A DNA stretch of 35,068 bases from the NCBI RefSeq assembly GCF_000003605.2, contig NW_003134344.1:253446-288513 (forward strand). Reading direction: 5' to 3'. The notes below the pieces were generated by a model. The model saw only the letters and a program-made list of their open reading frames with translations. It ran no database searches and had not been told where the DNA came from. A program made the position numbers and the translations under genes. The number at the start of each line of letters is the position of its first letter. The stretch's first letter is position 1. This document shows, one piece after another, positions 31,191-35,068 of this stretch. The stretch is from Saccoglossus kowalevskii (taxonomy: Eukaryota > Hemichordata > Enteropneusta > Harrimaniidae).

Positions 31191-32334
31191 TTACATTGCC
31201 AGAAATTGACAATAGAATCTAGTCAAGTAGGGATTTCCTGTCTATCCCATTGCAGTGACTATAGTTACATGCAAAATTATTCAAGACACCCGATGATGTC
31301 ATAGACTTTATAGGTATATTGTTTAGCCTAATTGAGAGTCTATTGGTATGTTAAGTAGTTCACAACTTGGGGTTGGAAACAATAGTAAGTGAGGTAATCT
31401 TTTGTTTCCTTTGTTTTGTACCCACTTGTATTTGTTAGCTGATCACATGAAGCCAGCTAATAAATGTTTTGGTTGCCAGAGTTCGAGATACCCTTAGGTA
31501 CACTCTTAAGATGGCATTAAATACAAGCCACCTGCTATATACTTGATAAAAAAATCTGTGGACAGACCAATCTTGTCGAAGGCGACTGATTTGCAAATTA
31601 CGTTTGTTTGACGCATTACAAGACAAAAGTCGAGACTGTCGTGGAACAATACACAACTCACGGACATACGTCTTGATGAAACCCCTCGGCCGATACAATA
31701 TATTGATCTTGTGGTCTGACCTTCAGCATCAAAGGCAGTTTGGCGATAGTGGTTCGCATTCGAAAAGTGGGGTGATTAAACGGAAATAATCAGAAAGAAG
31801 TCTTGATTCAGGTTACTTCCTGTTGTTAATTGGATTAAAACAGCTATATTTGCTATCAACGTATCGTACATCTGTGTAAAAAAATGCATGAATTTCAACT
31901 CTAATTTGGGCAGCGCATACTGCCTCTAAAACTGCGCCAGACTCTGGCACACAAATACACATTGCCCATCAGTAATACACTGGGCCAATGTAAAATTTAT
32001 CATCAGGTTTTACGGCAAGTTGGGCATTTACTGGTGGAGTTTTAATGGAAACATATATAACATATTGAAAGATTGGAACGTCGCCTGTCTATTAAGAAGC
32101 ACACAAAAGTGAAAAAATGGAAAATATAAACTCAAGATAAAATTTTGTTTTAATACATGTTTATGCAATGCATTCTCTATGGCACATTCTGTGATGTTTA
32201 TTTGACTGAGGAACACTGGCCAGGGCGGAAGTCGGCCATCTTGTCCACCCATTTCTGGTGGTGTGTAAGTTTGAATATCAAAACGTGACGTATTATGCAA
32301 GTTTCAACATAAAATCATGACACTCTGGTCTTTA
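31191..32334. other. Unit-3-specific 1.1-kb tract
   Basis: Absent between modules c and d in unit 2. A less AT-biased part near 31550-31790 has open frames on both strands (plus 31604-31789; minus 31435-31698). Reading the plus frame back to about 31550 adds more open codons. I recognise no domain and found no terminal repeats. It may be an inserted element or a remnant of a gene, and remains unassigned. Confidence 0.5.
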
Positions 32335-32886
32335 TATAGTAATATCTGACAAAGTAACTATTTACGCGATGTACCCCTGGCGATTGTAATTTTTGTCTTC
32401 TTATTTTTCTTATTTTCCTTTTTGCTAAATTGAAAGTTTGGCGTGTTAATTATTTGAACCAAAAAAATATCAAATTGAATTTGTTTGATACTTTTCTATT
32501 TAATATTGATAATGATGATAAACTTTCTTGGCGCAGTTTTTATCCACATATGCCCTAATAACAATTCGTATTCCTCTTACATTATTTCAAAAGTTAATTT
32601 TCATGCACCAACACGCTACGCCACGCATGTTTATGAGTGCCGTATTAGGGATCTCGTAGGCGTCTCTTGAAGAAAAAAAGTATCATTCAATTGAACGCCA
32701 TAGTATTGATAATTAATCCAAATGAAAGATATTTACACTGGAGAGACCCATGGATGTAATAATGGCCATTCTGTTTTTTTCCCTCAAGTGATATAGTGTT
32801 TGCCAAAACCCTTTGGTTGAATAGTGTCCAATTTGTAATCCAGGATAATTGAAGAAGCATAGGAAGAGTATGATTTTTCTATTATT
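32335..32886 (+). repeat. Module d, unit 3
   Basis: Matches 23620-24540 with several deletions relative to unit 2, including the roughly 200 bp at 23966-24178. Shared strings include ATCATTCAATTG and ATAGTGTCCAATTTGTAAT. Confidence 0.7.
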
Positions 32887-32978
32887 CCCCTATTTCTAAC
32901 ATGGATTGAAATTGACACTTGCGCTGTTCAATAGTCCACTTGATTACAAACCCACTACATTCAAAAACTATCAGCACC

Positions 32979-33315
32979 GTTACCACATAATCATTAAATA
33001 CGGTTGTATCACTGGTGTATGGGGTTCCCTGGCAGAATTACTATATATACACTCATGATTTCAGCATTAGGGCTCGGCTGTAGATATTTTTGTTACATGC
33101 TTAACTCGAGATCTAGCACAAATCACAATAGCAGACGCCATTTCAACTCAAGGTTCTCCTCGTATTAACCAATCATATGTAATAGCACTATGAACCAATC
33201 GCACCAATTGCAAGTTCGCTAAAATATGTTACAATGGCTGATCCTACAAGTCTATAAAAGATCTGAATACTTGTTTTAGCGCGCTAGTACATGTAACATT
33301 TCTAGTGCCGAATTA
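32979..33315 (+). promoter_or_regulatory. Promoter-like cassette, repeat 1
   Basis: About 335 bp inserted into module e between CAGCAC and ACTGTG, absent from units 1 and 2. It contains CCAAT boxes at 33169, 33195 and 33204, a strong TATA box TATAAAAG at 33253-33260, and AATAAA close to the right end. CCAAT, TATA and an early AATAAA together recall a solo LTR, but no TG...CA ends or target duplication are clear. The downstream frame is shifted in this repeat by single-base differences. Confidence 0.5.
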
Positions 33316-33979
33316 ATAAACTGTGTTATATGATATCGTTCTACTTGTTTCCTGTTACCTCGATTGGCAGTCCCATTGCTTACCCGTCTTGACTTTTATG
33401 CTTGTTAGGGTTGCGATAAGAGTGAAACTCTATTCTCTAGTCCTCCCCACAGAATTATTTGGAGCAGAGCTTTTAATGACTTTAGACGTTTTTGCGAAAC
33501 CATTGCTAATGGCTTACCAAACTTAGTACTAAACATAACTAATGATGCGATACCCTTTCACCAATTGTATTGAAAGTTGGTGTTAAAAAAATACTGGTTT
33601 TCATCTGCACATCTAACTGGCAGTCATTTACCAGAACACTACATCTCTACACATCGTCGACAATTTCCTAGGAATGCCAAATTCTTTAAAACTCGGTTTG
33701 GGATATTGGTGCGGACATGTTTCTGTCGATTTTGTGCATAGTTGTTTCAAAGGTAAGATGTAATGGCATACTACATGCATGTTCACTAATTTGTTTTTCA
33801 TTTTGTATAATGAGATCATGTTGGCCGTTTACTTTTTTCTTGCTTTTGGGGGTTCGACTAGCGATAATTTACTCATAATTCTATAATTCCCCTATTTCTA
33901 ACATGGGTGGAAATTGACACTTGCGCTGTTCAATAGTCCCATTGATAAGAAGCCCAATACATCCAAAAACGCTCAGCAC

Positions 33980-34295
33980 CGTTACCACATAACCAATAAA
34001 TGGGGTTCCCTGGTAGAATTACTATATATACACTCATGATTTCAGCATTAGGGCTTGGCTGTAGATATTTTTGTTACATGCTTAACTCGAGATCTAGCAC
34101 AAATCACAATAGTAGACGCCATTTCAACTCAAGGTTCTCCTCTTATTAACCAATCATATGTTATAGCACTAGGAACCAATCGCACCAAGTTCGCTAAAAT
34201 ATGTTACAATGACTGATCCTACAAGTCTATAAAAGATCTGAATACTTGTTTTAGCGCGCTAGTACATGTAACATTTATAGTGCCGAATTAATAAA
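33980..34295 (+). promoter_or_regulatory. Promoter-like cassette, repeat 2
   Basis: Second copy, with CCAAT at 34150-34154 and 34176-34180, TATAAAAG at 34228-34235 and AATAAA at 34290-34295. The third CCAAT of repeat 1 is lost by a small deletion. Start of transcription would be expected near 34258-34265. Confidence 0.5.
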
Positions 34296-34304
34296 CTGTG
34301 TTAT

Positions 34305-34526
34305 ATGATATCGTTCTACTTGTTCCTGTTGCTTCGATTGGCAGCCCATTGCTCACCCGTCTTGACTTTTATGCTTGTTAGGGTTGCGATAAGAGTGAAA
34401 CTCTATTCTCAAGTCCTCCCCACAGAATTATTTGGAGCAGAGCTTTTAATGACTTTTGAAGGTTTTGCGATACCATTGCTAATGATGCGATCCCCTTTCA
34501 CCAATTATATTGAAAGTTGGTGTTAA
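34305..34526 (+). CDS. Candidate 73-aa ORF with hydrophobic N-terminus under the promoter cassette
   Basis: The ATG at 34305 is the first one downstream of the expected start site of the TATAAAAG at 34228. The frame opens MISFYLFLLLRLAAHCSP, which resembles a signal peptide, continues through a hydrophobic and basic middle (LVRVAIRVKLYS) and ends ESWC. In repeat 1 the same ATG is kept, but two single-base differences shift the frame and it stops after about 20 codons. In units 1 and 2 the region has no promoter and stops in frame. The intact frame may therefore be a recent accident. No homology is recognised. Confidence 0.2.
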   Translation: MISFYLFLLLRLAAHCSPVLTFMLVRVAIRVKLYSQVLPTELFGAELLMTFEGFAIPLLMMRSPFTNYIESWC

Positions 34527-34939
34527 AAAAAATACTGGTTTTCATCTGCACATCTAACTGGCAGTCATTTACCAGAACACTACATCTCTACACATCGTCG
34601 ACAATTTCCTAGGAATGTCAAATCCTTTAAAACTCGGTTTGGGATATTGGTGCGGACATGTTTCTGTCGATTTTGTGCATAGTTGTTTCAAAGGTAAGAT
34701 GTAATGGTATACTACATGCATGTTCACTAATTTGTTTTTCATTTTGTATAATGAGATCATGTTGGCCGATTACTTTTTACTTGCTTTTGCCGGTTCGACT
34801 AGCGATAATTTACTCATAATTCTATAATTCCCCTATTTCTAACATGGATTGAAATTGGCACTTGCGCTGTTCAATAGTCCCCTTGATTACAAACCTAATA
34901 CATCCAAAAAACTCTCAGCACCGTTACCACATAACCAAT

Positions 34940-35068
34940 AAATGGGGTTCCCTGGCAGAATTACTATATATATATACTCATGATTTCAGCATTAGGGCTC
35001 GGCTGTAGATATTTTTGTTACATGCTTAACTCGAGATCTAGCACAAATCACAATAGCAGACGCCATTT
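34940..35068 (+). promoter_or_regulatory. Promoter-like cassette, repeat 3, cut by the window end
   Basis: Starts as in repeat 2 (ATAAATGGGGTTCCCTGG) and runs to GACGCCATTT at the last base, before the CCAAT and TATA boxes. The array continues beyond the window. Confidence 0.6.

Larger units (their letters stand above)
29797..35068 (+). repeat. Tandem unit 3, incomplete
   Basis: Contains modules a (29797-30090), b (30086-30275), the linker (30276-30480), c (30481-31190), d (32335-32886) and then a local amplification of module e to the window end. Modules f to i are not reached. It lacks the LTR insertion of unit 1. Confidence 0.75.
32887..35068 (+). repeat. Local tandem array of module e (0.95-1.0 kb repeat)
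   Basis: Three direct repeats begin at CCCCTATTTCTAACATGG: 32887-33888 (1002 bp), 33889-34829 (941 bp) and 34830 to the window end. The first two are about 95 percent identical by eye, so this amplification is younger than the 8-kb units. Each repeat carries module e plus the inserted promoter-like cassette. The join near 33870-33890 links the end of module e to the end of module d, which marks the duplication breakpoint. Confidence 0.85.

Noticed and set aside
33323-33526. 67-codon plus-strand frame in repeat 1 of the small array
   Set aside because: It opens upstream of the natural ATG in another frame and comes from single-base differences relative to repeat 2, so it was not called as a gene.
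1-35068. tRNA, rRNA, snRNA genes, CRISPR arrays or prokaryotic operons
   Set aside because: No cloverleaf box A/box B pairs, conserved rRNA or snRNA strings, short regularly spaced repeats or ribosome-binding-site-led frames were recognised by eye. A covariance-model scan would be needed to exclude small RNAs fully.

Overview
This window is AT-rich, non-coding eukaryotic DNA. The signs are an assembly gap of Ns, simple repeats, a degraded LTR retrotransposon, a TTAA-flanked DNA element, foldback MITE-like sequence, and no reading frame longer than about 110 codons. A dispersed-repeat tail with a terminal hairpin (about 3961-4090) and a CGCGAAATTAAA-type stretch near 16070-16140 resemble repeats common in marine invertebrate genomes, so a marine invertebrate, perhaps a mollusc, is my best guess, held with low confidence. 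There is no bacterial or archaeal gene content, no CRISPR array, and no rRNA or tRNA that I could recognise. No protein-coding gene can be called with confidence.

The layout has two halves. From 1 to about 13.6 kb the sequence appears mostly single-copy, dotted with small elements: a truncated copy of a TTAA-flanked element (1-482), a repeat tail with hairpin (3961-4090), a possible signal-peptide exon (4685-4823), a poly(A) insertion between short direct repeats (5087-5138), a 134-bp foldback element (6680-6813), a pair of CArG-like boxes (7001-7034) and a somewhat GC-richer, 5'-UTR-like stretch (11050-11479).

From about 13.62 kb to the end the window is a tandem array of large, diverged units in the same orientation: unit 1 at 13620-22048 (8.4 kb), unit 2 at 22049-29796 (7.7 kb) and unit 3 from 29797 to beyond the end. 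I split the unit into modules a to i, which recur in the same order. The units differ by large insertions and deletions, so they act as pre- and post-insertion alleles of each other. The clearest case is an LTR-element remnant in unit 1 (13911-14742), flanked by ACGGT on both sides where units 2 and 3 have a single ACGGT. In unit 3, module e has gained a promoter-like cassette (CCAAT boxes, TATAAAAG, AATAAA) and been locally amplified into a second array of about 0.95-1.0 kb repeats that runs off the window end.

The unit's function is unknown. Its most conserved parts are a 61-bp block with one mismatch between units 1 and 2 that contains an octamer ATGCAAAT, and a block of about 380 bp holding a 22-codon ORF with the same start, stop and downstream AATAAA in both units. 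These, with the promoter cassette in unit 3, are the best leads for something undescribed. All identity statements are by-eye alignments.
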